Counted from the stretch's first letter, positions 47,409 to 57,388 are shown. The stretch: DNA of 64,000 nucleotides from Alphaproteobacteria bacterium (GCA_030426685.1 JAUHYC010000001.1:153955-217954); one strand, 5' to 3'. Translations and numbers: made by a program. Notes: generated by a model from the letters alone, not told the origin.

Positions 47409-47678
47409 TTATTTCAACTGGCTGTCTTTCGATCCGCGCCGGTTGATCCCACCGCGTGCCTTGAAACTGGTGTCACGGTCCTGCTGGCAATCCAGGCACA
47501 GCTTGACCCCCGGCAGGGCAATGCGGCGTTTCTCGGGGATTGGTTCTTCGCACTCAGCGCAATGGGTCAGGCTTTCGCCCACGGGGCGTTTTTGCGCCTG
47601 CATCCGCGCCAGTTCATCCGAGATCGACGCTTCGATCTGTTCACTCACTGCGCCGTCGCGCGCCCAACCGCCCGCCAT
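47409..47678 (-). CDS. DksA/TraR-type zinc-finger protein
   Basis: HCAECEEPIPEKRRIALPGVKLCLDCQQ. Confidence 0.88.
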   Translation of the reverse strand: MAGGWARDGAVSEQIEASISDELARMQAQKRPVGESLTHCAECEEPIPEKRRIALPGVKLCLDCQQDRDTSFKARGGINRRGSKDSQLK

Positions 47679-47734
47679 GGAACCCTCCTGATCCGGTCGA
47701 ACAAGATTAATCGAGGCGCAGCGCCCCTGACAAG

Positions 47735-48709
47735 CTAAAGCGAAACCGCGCTCTCAAAGACCTGATCGATAACCTGTTGTGTGCCGCGCACGAATTCGAG
47801 CGGACAGGGATACTCCGCCCCCTCCCGGATCGATCGGCAAAATGCCTCAACCTGCAGCTTATAGTGATCATCCCCCGGAAACCGTGTGACCAGAACTTCA
47901 AGCCCGGGACGGTGAAGCTCAACACGCGCTTCGCCAAAAACGCGTGCATTGAACGGAGCGGTCAGACGGATCACGCCGCCCTCACCGTGAAACACCATCT
48001 CTTGATGTGGGTGCATACGGGTCGAAACGTAGGTGTAGTAGGTAAAATCCGGAAACTGTGCGCGAATTTCGGTGAAGACATCCACGTCATTCTCCCACCG
48101 GATTGCACCGCTGACCGAGACAGGCTCCTGCCCCGTCGCAAACCGAGCGCTGCCGATCACGTACACCCCGATGTCGCGCAGCCCACCACCTCCGGTTTCC
48201 GCGCGGTTGCGAATATTCACGGTGTCCGCACGATTGTCATAGCTGAACGCGCCGGTGACATGGATCAGCTTACCAATCGCTCCTTCGGCGATCAGTTTGC
48301 GGGTCAATTGCCATTGTGGATGATGCACGATCATATAGGCCTCGGCAGCCAACAGCCCGCTCTGGTCCCGCTTCGCGATCAGTGTATCAAACTCATCAGC
48401 CCGCATGGTCATCGGCTTTTCACAGAGCACATGCTTGCCCGCATCCAGAGCCTTCAGACTCCATTCGACATGCAGATGGTTCGGCAGCGGGATATATACC
48501 GCCTCTATTTCAGGATCGGCCAGCAGAGCATCATAGCTGTCATAGACTTGCAGACCAGGGCAAAAGCTGATGAAGGGATCCGCCTTGGCCGGGGCGGATG
48601 TGGCCAGCCCAACCAACTGCGCTCCTTCCGCTGAGTGGATCGCAGGGGCCATGTGTTGACGTGCAAATTTAGCGGCACCCAGTACACCCCATCGAACGGG
48701 TTGAGCCAT
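47735..48709 (-). CDS. Gfo/Idh/MocA family oxidoreductase
   Basis: WGVLGAAKFARQHMAPAI, CEKPMTMRADEFDTLI. Confidence 0.9.
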   Translation of the reverse strand: MAQPVRWGVLGAAKFARQHMAPAIHSAEGAQLVGLATSAPAKADPFISFCPGLQVYDSYDALLADPEIEAVYIPLPNHLHVEWSLKALDAGKHVLCEKPMTMRADEFDTLIAKRDQSGLLAAEAYMIVHHPQWQLTRKLIAEGAIGKLIHVTGAFSYDNRADTVNIRNRAETGGGGLRDIGVYVIGSARFATGQEPVSVSGAIRWENDVDVFTEIRAQFPDFTYYTYVSTRMHPHQEMVFHGEGGVIRLTAPFNARVFGEARVELHRPGLEVLVTRFPGDDHYKLQVEAFCRSIREGAEYPCPLEFVRGTQQVIDQVFESAVSL

Positions 48710-48771
48710 TGTCTTCCTCCTTCAGCCTTACCCGACAAACCTGCACGAAACCATTGCGCAAGGCACCAAAA

Positions 48772-48803
48772 AACCCGGCCCGAGGGAAACTCGGACCGGG
48801 GTT
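48772..48803. terminator. bidirectional terminator after rpoH
   Basis: AACCCGGCCCGA-GGGAAAC-TCGGACCGGGGTT with T-rich flanks on both strands. Confidence 0.75.
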
Positions 48804-48815
48804 TTCTTATTTGCC

Positions 48816-49712
48816 TTACTGAGCGCCCAGCATTCCCTTTTCACGGGCCAACTCGCGCATCTTCTTTTGTAGCTTCTCAAATGCGCGGACTTCGATCTGG
48901 CGAATGCGTTCACGGCTGACATTGTACTGCGTGCTCAGTTCTTCGAGCGTGACAGCTTGATCCATCAAACGCCGCTGGGTCAGGATATCTTTCTCGCGAT
49001 CGTTCAGAACATCCAAAGCAGCGGCAAGCAGCTCGCGCCGGGCTTCCAGCTCATCGCGTGCTTCGTAGTCACCGGCCTGATCCGCATCTTCATCTTCAAG
49101 CCAATCCTGCCATTGCATCGTGCCTTCGCCTTCGGACCCGACAGTCGCGTTCAGCGAGGCATCGCCTCCTGACATCCGGCGGTTCATGCTGATCACTTCG
49201 TCTTCGGTCACACCAAGATCTTCGGCAATCTTCTTCACGTTTTCAGGGCGCAGATCGCCCTCTTCCAACGCACCAATGCGCGCCTTGGCCTTGCGAAGAT
49301 TGAAAAACAGCTTCTTCTGCGCCGAGGTTGTGCCCAGTTTCACCATCGACCACGACCGCAGGACATATTCCTGGATCGAGGCACGAATCCACCACATGGC
49401 ATAGGTTGCCAGGCGAAAGCCTTTCTCGGGGTCGAATTTCTTGACCGCCTGCATCAGGCCGACATTGGCCTCAGAGATCACCTCGGCCTGTGGCAGGCCG
49501 TAGCCACGGTAGCCCATGGCAATCTTGGCCGCCAGACGCAGATGCGACGTAACCATCTTATGCGCGGCTTCGGTATCTTGCTCCTCAACCCAACGCTTGG
49601 CCAGCATATATTCTTCCTCCGGCTCCAGCAGGGGAAACTTGCGAATCTCCTGCATATAGCGGTTCAGCCCACCCTCAGGTGTCGGCGCTGGAAGATTTGA
49701 GTAATTTGCCAT
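48816..49712 (-). CDS. rpoH: RNA polymerase heat-shock sigma factor (sigma-32)
   Basis: RpoH-box-like QKKLFFNLRKAK, region 2 EANVGLMQAVKKFDPEKGFRLATYAMWWIRASIQEYVL, region 4 LEELSTQYNVSRERIRQIEVRAFEKLQ. Confidence 0.95.
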   Translation of the reverse strand: MANYSNLPAPTPEGGLNRYMQEIRKFPLLEPEEEYMLAKRWVEEQDTEAAHKMVTSHLRLAAKIAMGYRGYGLPQAEVISEANVGLMQAVKKFDPEKGFRLATYAMWWIRASIQEYVLRSWSMVKLGTTSAQKKLFFNLRKAKARIGALEEGDLRPENVKKIAEDLGVTEDEVISMNRRMSGGDASLNATVGSEGEGTMQWQDWLEDEDADQAGDYEARDELEARRELLAAALDVLNDREKDILTQRRLMDQAVTLEELSTQYNVSRERIRQIEVRAFEKLQKKMRELAREKGMLGAQ

Positions 49713-49755
49713 TTATTTCTGCCCCTTGGACAAATGTTTAAGCCCTTAACATGGG

Positions 49756-49784
49756 ATATGGGGACCAAACCCAGTACATTCAAG
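49756..49784 (-). promoter_or_regulatory. candidate sigma-32-dependent promoter of rpoH
   Basis: Minus strand CTTGAA-N15-CCCCATAT, 44-72 bp upstream of the rpoH start. Confidence 0.6.
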
Positions 49785-49859
49785 AGGGTCAATTACCAGT
49801 CTGATATTAACCTAATATAAAGAAAAGCTGAAAACGCCGTTATCACAAGCCTTTGCAAA

Positions 49860-50894
49860 TTATGTCACCGGCTTCCGCAGCTCGGTCAGCAACGCCTCCA
49901 TATCCTGCGGCAGCGGCGCTTCAAATCGCAATGTCCCGCCTGAGACCGGGTGTTCAAAGCCCAGCACAGCAGCGTGCAGCGCCTGGCGGGGAAAGGCACG
50001 GACGGCTTCAACGGCCTGAGGCGTAAAGGCGCGCGTCGCCAGTTTGCGTTTGCCCCCATAGACCGGGTCGCCCACCAGCCCATGACCGGCATGGGCCATG
50101 TGGACGCGGATCTGATGCGTCCGGCCCGTCTCAAGCCAGCATTCAATCAGGGATACGCCCGCGGGTGCCCCAAAAACCTCGACAATTCGCGCCCGCGTGA
50201 CCGCGTGACGGCCACCGTGAAACAGCACTGCCTGTTTCTGCCGGTCCGTCTTGTGCCGCGCCAGTTGTGTCGTCAGGCGCATGATATTGCCGGGTTCAAA
50301 ACTGACGCCCTTGATCCCGCGCAGGCGAGGGTCATTCGCGTCCGGCACACCATAGCAGATCGCGCGGTAATAGCGTTCGACGCTATGCGCCTCGAACTGA
50401 GCGGCCAGGCCGTGATGGGCCGCATCCGACTTGGCAACCACAAGCAGACCGCTGGTTTCCTTGTCTATTCGGTGCACAATACCCGGGCGTTTGACCCCCC
50501 CCACACCCGAGAGTTCGTCACCGCAGTGATGCAACAATGCATTGACCAGCGTGCCGTTGGGAGAGCCCGGCGCCGGATGCACCACCATCCCCGCAGGCTT
50601 GTTGATTACGATCAGATCAGAATCCTCAAAGACAATCTCAAGCGGAATATCTTCGGGCCCGATATGGCTGTCTTCGGCTTCGGCGACCGTGATCGATACC
50701 TGTGCGCCCTCGGCGATCTTCGCCTTGGGATCACCGGCAATGGCACCATTCACCTGCACCGCACCCTCTTCGATCAACCGGGCAAGCCGCGTGCGCGACA
50801 GGCTCTCTTCGGCTGGCACATCCCGTGCAAGCGCCTTATCAAGGCGGGGCGGCGGCGCTGCCGCGATGTGAAACTCTATCAGGCGGGTGCCCAT
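49860..50894 (-). CDS. RluA/RluD family rRNA pseudouridine synthase
   Basis: S4 domain plus GIVHRIDKETSGLLVVAKSD, GRTHQIRVHMAHAGHGLVGDPVYG. Confidence 0.93.
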   Translation of the reverse strand: MGTRLIEFHIAAAPPPRLDKALARDVPAEESLSRTRLARLIEEGAVQVNGAIAGDPKAKIAEGAQVSITVAEAEDSHIGPEDIPLEIVFEDSDLIVINKPAGMVVHPAPGSPNGTLVNALLHHCGDELSGVGGVKRPGIVHRIDKETSGLLVVAKSDAAHHGLAAQFEAHSVERYYRAICYGVPDANDPRLRGIKGVSFEPGNIMRLTTQLARHKTDRQKQAVLFHGGRHAVTRARIVEVFGAPAGVSLIECWLETGRTHQIRVHMAHAGHGLVGDPVYGGKRKLATRAFTPQAVEAVRAFPRQALHAAVLGFEHPVSGGTLRFEAPLPQDMEALLTELRKPVT

Positions 50895-51195
50895 GACTGT
50901 CCCTTCCGAACCTCAGGAACCGCAGGAAACACCGCAGCTTCGGTTGCTGCGGCGCATGGTCATGCTGCTGACCGCGGTGATGATTGGCGGGGTTCTATTG
51001 ACATTCGCACTGATTGTCATCCGCCTATCAGACCGCACCCCCACGCTGCCCGATCAGATCGAGCTGCCTGACGGCGCAGGTGTGCAGGCCCTGACCATCG
51101 GCAGCAACTGGTATGCTGTTGTGACAGATGACAATCGCATCCTGATCTTTGACAAGACGACCGGCAACCAGCGACAGGAAATCGCACTGGATTAA
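50893..51195 (+). CDS. small membrane-anchored DUF6476-like protein
   Basis: One TM (MVMLLTAVMIGGVLLTFALIVIRL) then IELPDGAGVQALTIGSNWYAVVTDDNRILIFDKTTG. Confidence 0.7.
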   Translation: MTVPSEPQEPQETPQLRLLRRMVMLLTAVMIGGVLLTFALIVIRLSDRTPTLPDQIELPDGAGVQALTIGSNWYAVVTDDNRILIFDKTTGNQRQEIALD

Positions 51196-52325
51196 CCGTC
51201 AGGCCAGACGGGGCGCGCCTTGGTCAGGCCTTGGTCGATCCGGATGGTGTGCATCAGCGTCAAGGGCGACGGGTTGGCGCTGATAATTCCTTTGGGAACG
51301 CTTGTGGCTGCGGCCAATGCGGCAGGCAGTGGTATACCAACCTCGTGGGTCAGCACCCGAATCGCGGTGGTCAGGTCAAGATCGGCTCCCGCCAATGTCC
51401 CGTCCTGCAGCGTCAGCTTGCCGTCTTCACGCCGGATAATTCTGCCTTCCAGCTGGAACTCATCCAGATCCGTTCCCGCAACGGCCATCGCGTCACTGAC
51501 CAGAAAAATCTGCCCCGGCCCGCGTTTGGCCGCAAACGCAGCGCGCATGGATTCAGGGTGGACGTGGACCGTATCCGCAATCAACCCAGCGGACAATTCA
51601 CCGCTGGACAGGACCGCGCCAACCAAACCCGGATCACGACTGCCGAACTGGCTCATCGCGTTGAACAGATGGGTGGCGCAGCGCGCACCTGCCTGCACGT
51701 AGGCCATACATGTCTCAAAACTCGCGTCGGTATGGCCCAGCGAGACAACAATACCAGCCTGAGACAGCGCCTCGACCTGAGCGATCGTCGCATTCTCGGG
51801 CGCGAGAGTGACCATCAGAGCAGGAAGGCTTTTGACCGCGACCAGCAACTGATCAAGATCGGCATCATTCATCGGGCGGATCAGAGCAGCGTCATGAGCC
51901 CCCTTACGCCGTTCAGACAGGTGTGGGCCCTCAAGATGCAGCCCGGCAATTCCGGGCATATCGCTCTGAACAGCCTGTATTGCGGCGTCGATCGCAGCGG
52001 TCGTTTTCTCGGGCGTGTCCGTGATCAATGTCGGCAGGATGAGCGTTGCCCCAAGTTGCCGATGTGCATCTGCAATACAACGCAAGGTATCGACCGTGGG
52101 GGCATCATTGAACATTACACCACCCCCGCCATTCACCTGCAGGTCGATGTAACCGGGGCACAGGATATCACCTGACAGGTCTTCGACGACCTCATCCCGG
52201 GTCAGATCAACGTCGCGCACTATCGCCTGCAAGACACCGTCAACGAACCGGGTGGCATGTGCGGTATGCAGCGCCTCGCCATCAAAGATCGGGCCGCCCG
52301 TATAGGTGATGGTTGAACCGCTCAT
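51192..52325 (-). CDS. nagA: N-acetylglucosamine-6-phosphate deacetylase
   Basis: CPGYIDLQVNGGGGVMFND, LHLEGPHLSERRKGAHD, SLGHTDASFE, ATHLFNAMSQFGSRDPGLVGAVL. Confidence 0.95.
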   Translation of the reverse strand: MSGSTITYTGGPIFDGEALHTAHATRFVDGVLQAIVRDVDLTRDEVVEDLSGDILCPGYIDLQVNGGGGVMFNDAPTVDTLRCIADAHRQLGATLILPTLITDTPEKTTAAIDAAIQAVQSDMPGIAGLHLEGPHLSERRKGAHDAALIRPMNDADLDQLLVAVKSLPALMVTLAPENATIAQVEALSQAGIVVSLGHTDASFETCMAYVQAGARCATHLFNAMSQFGSRDPGLVGAVLSSGELSAGLIADTVHVHPESMRAAFAAKRGPGQIFLVSDAMAVAGTDLDEFQLEGRIIRREDGKLTLQDGTLAGADLDLTTAIRVLTHEVGIPLPAALAAATSVPKGIISANPSPLTLMHTIRIDQGLTKARPVWPDG

Positions 52326-53350
52326 ACCGTTTCCGTCACTTTCCGAAGGTGGCGCGGGGTATCGGGGTTGATGCCTCGACGGGTGGCGACCGCTTCGACC
52401 ATGCCATAGAAGGATGCAATGGACGCAACCGGGTCTGTCATCCAGTGCGAGGTACGCACATGCGGTAGCGATATGGCGTCGTTTACACGATCGGTGGTGG
52501 CAAAAACCTTCGCGCCTTTGGCGGCCAGCGCATCGGCAACCTCGGCGATGTTGGGCTCTGCCGCGTCCCCTGACGAAAAAGCAAGCACAGGGAACCCCTG
52601 ATCAACGATTGAAACAGGACCATGCAGCACCTCGGCCGAGGAATAGCTTTCGGCATGAATCTGACAGGTTTCCTTGAACTTCAGCGCAGCCTCATTCGAG
52701 ATCGCCCAAGACGTGCCGCGCCCCAGCGTGAACAGCGACTGTCCATCAACCGCCTCGACCACGGCGCCCCAATCGCAGGTGATGGCCTGCGCCAGATCCT
52801 CGGGCAGGTTGCGGATCGAGGCCAGCAAAGCGTCATCCCCTTTGATCTCTGCCAGCAGCCACAACCCTGCGACCAGTGATGTGACAAAGGTCTTTGTGGC
52901 CGCAACGCTCAACTCGGGACCCGCATGAATCGGCAGTGCCGATGACGCGACCCCGGCCAGAGCCGAGCTTGTGTCGTTGGTGATAGCGACGGAATAGGCC
53001 CCACCGTCGGTCAGGGACTGGGTTAACCGAACGATGTCTGGGCTTTGACCGGATTGCGAAATTGCAACGCACAGCGCTCCGGGGCAGCGCATATCCACGC
53101 CGTAGATCGATTTGACGCTGGGACCGACAGAGGCCATCGGCAGACCCAGAAGCAATTCGGATGCGTATTTCAGATAGCTGCAGGCGTGGTCGGATGACCC
53201 GCGTGCGACTGAAATCAGAAAGCGCGGGTCATGCGCCCGAACAGCCTGCGCCGCGGTGGTAATCGCATCGACCCCCTCAGTCAGAAGTCGATCGACGGCA
53301 TAGGGTATCTCATTGACTTCCCGCCTCATTTGTGTGGATTGGTTGGACAT
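52322..53350 (-). CDS. SIS-domain protein, NagB-II/GlmS-like glucosamine-6-phosphate deaminase
   Basis: VARGSSDHA, ISQSGQSPDI, ALKFKETCQIHAESYSSAEVLHGP, NPDTPRHLRKVTETV. Start refined to MSNQSTQ. Confidence 0.88.
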   Translation of the reverse strand: MSNQSTQMRREVNEIPYAVDRLLTEGVDAITTAAQAVRAHDPRFLISVARGSSDHACSYLKYASELLLGLPMASVGPSVKSIYGVDMRCPGALCVAISQSGQSPDIVRLTQSLTDGGAYSVAITNDTSSALAGVASSALPIHAGPELSVAATKTFVTSLVAGLWLLAEIKGDDALLASIRNLPEDLAQAITCDWGAVVEAVDGQSLFTLGRGTSWAISNEAALKFKETCQIHAESYSSAEVLHGPVSIVDQGFPVLAFSSGDAAEPNIAEVADALAAKGAKVFATTDRVNDAISLPHVRTSHWMTDPVASIASFYGMVEAVATRRGINPDTPRHLRKVTETV

Positions 53351-53363
53351 TGGGTCCGGCCTT

Positions 53364-54119
53364 TCAGTTTGACAGACGCAGCTCCGCCACAAAATCGTAG
53401 GCTTCGCCGTGATAGATGGATCGGGTCAACTCAGCGACACGCCCGCTTTCCAGGTACGAGGTGCGCTGGATACGCAATCCCGCCGTGCCCTCGGCCACCT
53501 CCAGCAGGTTGGCCTCTGCGGCTTCCAGATTGATGGCAGAGATCTTCTGTATGGCCCGTACGGGGCGATGGCCCGATTTTTCCAGAAACGCATATAGCGA
53601 GCCGGAAACTTCGGTCGGATTTGGCAGAATATCCAGTGGCAGCGCGGCACGTTCCAGCGCCATCGGCCGCCCTCCGGCAGCGCGGAGGCGATGAATGCGG
53701 GCGACCTGTTCATTCGCGGACAGCCCAAGCGCCAGCATTTCGTCCGGTGAGGGCAAGAAAATCCCCCGCTCCAGCCAGGTCGAGGTCGTCTCAAACCCGC
53801 GGCGCTCCATATCTTCGGTAAATGAGGTCAGATGTGACAGCGATTGTTCAACCCGCGCAACCGGCGCGCGCACAAACGAGCCCGACCCCTGACGCTGTTC
53901 GATCGTGCCCTTGCGCACCAACTCCTGAATGGCCTTGCGAACTGTGACACGCGACAGATCGGTCAGTTCAGCAATCTCACGCTCGGGTGGAAGTGAACTG
54001 TTCGGCGGCAGGATGCCCTCCTCGATCCCTTTCTCAAGGCGTTGACGCAGTTGCACATAGCGCGGACCTGCGGTCTGGCCAAGCCAGCCTTCGGGCCGCA
54101 GGAAATCAACAACGCTCAT
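53364..54119 (-). CDS. GntR/HutC family transcriptional regulator
   Basis: RYVQLRQRLEKGIEEGILPPNSSLPPEREIAELTDLSRVTVRKAIQELVRKGTIEQRQGSGSFV plus UTRA-like domain. Confidence 0.92.
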   Translation of the reverse strand: MSVVDFLRPEGWLGQTAGPRYVQLRQRLEKGIEEGILPPNSSLPPEREIAELTDLSRVTVRKAIQELVRKGTIEQRQGSGSFVRAPVARVEQSLSHLTSFTEDMERRGFETTSTWLERGIFLPSPDEMLALGLSANEQVARIHRLRAAGGRPMALERAALPLDILPNPTEVSGSLYAFLEKSGHRPVRAIQKISAINLEAAEANLLEVAEGTAGLRIQRTSYLESGRVAELTRSIYHGEAYDFVAELRLSN

Positions 54120-54993
54120 GTTCGATCTCCTCCCGGAATGCGTGGGCCAGTGCAATCGCACCGGACATCGGGTTACCCAGCGGTTTAACCAGGGCTTGCT
54201 GCATGTCATCGGGCAGATAGGCGGCAAACTGTGGCCCAATGCCCCCCGTCAGACAAATCGGCAGACCCTGAGTCCACCCCATCCGGATCATCCTGTCCGC
54301 CAAATAGTCGGCACCGGCCTGCAGGATCGAAATCGCAAGCTGGTCGCCCTGCCCTGCATGTTGTGTGACCAAGGGCGCCAACGCCCCGAACTCGGTCGGT
54401 GACATGCTGGATGCGGTGCGGACGATACCAGCAGTGCCATCGAATTGCTTCAGCAATCCTTGCGCAAGATCGGACGGCACGGTCAATCCGTCATGGCTTT
54501 CCAACGCTTTGGACAAAGCCATGCGCCCGATCCATTGGGCCGAGGCCTGATCGCCAAGCACCGGCCCCCACCCTCCGGCAAAGCTGGGCCGGCCACCTCG
54601 TTGCGCCGCAAGAAAAGATCCCGTCCCGCAATGGGCTACAAATCCGTCGCCGGAACCCAGCGCGCCGCGCAGGGCTGAAGGCCTGTCATCCTCTATCTTG
54701 ACGTGATTGCAGGGCAGCGCCGCCGCGAGGCGATCTGCGAGCGACCTGCCGGTGATTCCAGCCAACCCCAGATAAACCGGCGTCCGCAACAGTTGCGCGC
54801 GTGGCAGCCCCACTTGGTCAGCCAACACTGCCAGTCCACGCTTCAACTCAGCGCAGGCTGCATCAAAATCTGTCGAAACATTCGCTGCGCCACACTCGAT
54901 TTGCCGTACCTCGGCGCCATCGGATGCAGCGATCCGACAGTGCGTACCGCCACCATCAACGGCCAGTACAATGGTATCAGAAGCACAATTCAT
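54106..54993 (-). CDS. BadF/BadG/BcrA/BcrD-family sugar kinase (GlcNAc/MurNAc kinase-like)
   Basis: VLAVDGGGTHCRIAASD, GLAGITG, AHCGTGSFLA, GGWGPVLGDQASAQWIG. Confidence 0.88.
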   Translation of the reverse strand: MNCASDTIVLAVDGGGTHCRIAASDGAEVRQIECGAANVSTDFDAACAELKRGLAVLADQVGLPRAQLLRTPVYLGLAGITGRSLADRLAAALPCNHVKIEDDRPSALRGALGSGDGFVAHCGTGSFLAAQRGGRPSFAGGWGPVLGDQASAQWIGRMALSKALESHDGLTVPSDLAQGLLKQFDGTAGIVRTASSMSPTEFGALAPLVTQHAGQGDQLAISILQAGADYLADRMIRMGWTQGLPICLTGGIGPQFAAYLPDDMQQALVKPLGNPMSGAIALAHAFREEIEHERC

Positions 54994-55151
54994 GTAGAGA
55001 CCTTTATAATACCTTTTTAAACTTTAGAAGACCAAAATGCGCCATAACACCAAATTACCAGCTAAATTTGTGAATTTTTTTGCTCTCAAACAAAATTATG
55101 GACTAATGGTATTTAAAAGGTATGATGCCGGAACACTGAGGGGAGAATCAC

Positions 55152-56042
55152 GTGGCGACACCAGTGACAGAACAGTTGCACCAGGATGCGATCGGGCTGG
55201 ATACCCGCCCGCTGCCGGATGTGGCCGCACTGTTGGCCCGCGGGCAAGCTGATGCCGCAGCCGCCCCGATGACTGCCCTGACCCAGATCTGCACCGGGGC
55301 GAGCGCAATGGCGCAAACGATCCGTTCCGGTGGCATTCTGCACTATGCCGCCGCAGGATCATCTGGCCTCATGGCCGCGTCGGATGCGCTGGAACTGGGT
55401 GGAACCTATTCGATCCCGGCGACCCAGATCCGGATCCATATGGCCGGTGGCCTGCCAACAAGCGCCGAAATGCCCGGAGATGTCGAAGATTTCGCGGATG
55501 ATCTGGAACAGGAACTGGCGGACCTGTCGGAAAACGACACGCTAATCACCGTCTCGGCCAGCGGGACCACACGCTATACCGTTGCAGCGGCCAAGATCGC
55601 CAGATCAAAGGGTGCAACAATCATCGGCATTGCCAACAACGCAGATTCCAAGCTGCTCCACTTGTCAGATCACCCTGTCTTACTGCCCACACCGCCCGAG
55701 CTGATCTCGGGCTCGACCCGCATGGGTGCGGGCACGGCGCAGAAAATTGCACTAAACATGCTCTCCACCCTGATGGCAATGGAATTGGGCCACGTTCAAG
55801 ATGGCATGATGGTCAACCTGAGGGCCGATAATGACAAGCTGCGCGCCCGCGCAATGAGCATAGTGTGCCACCTGACGGGCGTTGACCCCGAAAAGGCCCG
55901 GTCAGCGCTGGCAGCCGCAGACGGCAACCTGAAATGCGCCGCGCTGTTGACCGCCGGGGCAGCATCACCCCAATCCGCTTACGCATTGTTAGAACAGACA
56001 AACGACCACCTCCGCCCCGCCTTGGAGCGGCTGAAGAAATAA
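55152..56042 (+). CDS. murQ: N-acetylmuramic acid 6-phosphate etherase
   Basis: TEQLHQDAIGLDTRPLPDVAALL, HYAAAGSSGLMAASDALELGGTY, ELISGSTRMGAGTAQKIALNMLSTLMA. Confidence 0.95.
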   Translation: MATPVTEQLHQDAIGLDTRPLPDVAALLARGQADAAAAPMTALTQICTGASAMAQTIRSGGILHYAAAGSSGLMAASDALELGGTYSIPATQIRIHMAGGLPTSAEMPGDVEDFADDLEQELADLSENDTLITVSASGTTRYTVAAAKIARSKGATIIGIANNADSKLLHLSDHPVLLPTPPELISGSTRMGAGTAQKIALNMLSTLMAMELGHVQDGMMVNLRADNDKLRARAMSIVCHLTGVDPEKARSALAAADGNLKCAALLTAGAASPQSAYALLEQTNDHLRPALERLKK

Positions 56043-56070
56043 GACAGCCTATCAACCTGGGAGAAAACTA

Positions 56071-57321
56071 ATGAAACGCAAAGTCCTTTGTCTTGCTCTG
56101 ATGAGCACAGCGCTGGTTACAAGCGCTTATGCGCAAGAAGCGACTCTAACCATCGAAAGCTGGCGCAACGATGACCTCGCCCTCTGGCAGGATAAGATCA
56201 TCCCCGCCTTCGAGGCCGAGCATCCGGGTATCAAGGTCGTGTTTTCACCTTCGGCCCCGGCGGAATACAACGCCGTCCTGAACTCCAAGCTCGAGGCCGG
56301 ATCGGCGGGCGACCTGATCACCTGCCGTCCATTTGACGCTTCTCTGGCGCTGTATGAAGGCGGTCACCTGACCGACCTGTCTGATCTCGAGGCGATGGGC
56401 AATTTCTCGGACGTGGCAAAATCTGCCTGGCAGACCGATGATGGTTCGGCCAGCTTCTGCGTTCCGATGGCATCCGTGATCCACGGCTTCATCTACAACA
56501 AGGACGCCTTCAACGAACTGGGTATCGAAGTGCCGACAACCGAGGCCGAGTTTTTTGCCGCGCTGGACAAGATCAAGGAAGACGGCACCTATATCCCGAT
56601 GGCCATGGGCACCAACGACCAGTGGGAAGCCGCCACAATGGGCTACAACAACATCGGGCCGAACTACTGGAAGGGTGAAGAGGGTCGTCTGGCGCTGATC
56701 AAGGGTGAGCAGAAACTGACCGACCCACAATGGGTTGCACCTTATGCGACACTGGCCAAGTGGGGGCCTTATCTGGGCGACGGATATGAGGCGCAGACCT
56801 ACCCTGACAGCCAGAACCTGTTCACGCTGGGTCGCGCGGCGATCTATCCGGCAGGCAGCTGGGAGATTTCGGGCTTCAACACCCAGGCCGATTTCGAAAT
56901 GGGCGCATTCAAACCGCCGGTCCAGAACGCGGGCGACACCTGCTATATCTCAGACCACACAGATATCGGTATCGGCCTGAACGCAGCCAGTGAAAACCAG
57001 GAAGCTGCGCGCACATTCCTGGCCTGGGTTGCAAGCCCCGAATTTGCCAGCATCTTTGGCAACGCCCTGCCCGGTTTCTTCCCGCTGTCCAGCACTCCGG
57101 TCGAGCTGGAGGATCCGCTGGCCAAGGAAATCGTTGGTTGGCGAGATGAGTGCGAAAGCACGATCCGCTCAACCTACCAGATCCTGTCACGTGGCACTCC
57201 GAACCTTGAGAACGAAACCTGGGGCGCATCTGTCGCCGCGATCAAGGGTGCGGAATCCCCCGAAGCGCTGGGCCAGAAACTGCAGGACGGTCTGGCCAGC
57301 TGGTATGCACCGCACCAGTAA
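56071..57321 (+). CDS. carbohydrate ABC transporter substrate-binding protein
   Basis: Signal peptide, IESWRNDDLALWQDKIIPAFEAEHPGIKVVFSPSAPAEY: extracellular sugar-binding protein family 1. Confidence 0.92.
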   Translation: MKRKVLCLALMSTALVTSAYAQEATLTIESWRNDDLALWQDKIIPAFEAEHPGIKVVFSPSAPAEYNAVLNSKLEAGSAGDLITCRPFDASLALYEGGHLTDLSDLEAMGNFSDVAKSAWQTDDGSASFCVPMASVIHGFIYNKDAFNELGIEVPTTEAEFFAALDKIKEDGTYIPMAMGTNDQWEAATMGYNNIGPNYWKGEEGRLALIKGEQKLTDPQWVAPYATLAKWGPYLGDGYEAQTYPDSQNLFTLGRAAIYPAGSWEISGFNTQADFEMGAFKPPVQNAGDTCYISDHTDIGIGLNAASENQEAARTFLAWVASPEFASIFGNALPGFFPLSSTPVELEDPLAKEIVGWRDECESTIRSTYQILSRGTPNLENETWGASVAAIKGAESPEALGQKLQDGLASWYAPHQ

Positions 57322-57337
57322 CGACTGAGCCACTCAC

Positions 57338-57368
57338 GCCGGACGCGTCCCGAAGTGTCGCGTCCGGC
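57338..57368 (+). promoter_or_regulatory. intercistronic hairpin between SBP and permease genes
   Basis: GCCGGACGCG-N11-CGCGTCCGGC, perfect 10-bp stem. Confidence 0.75.
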
Positions 57369-57388
57369 ACCTTTCCCCGGAGATTTCC

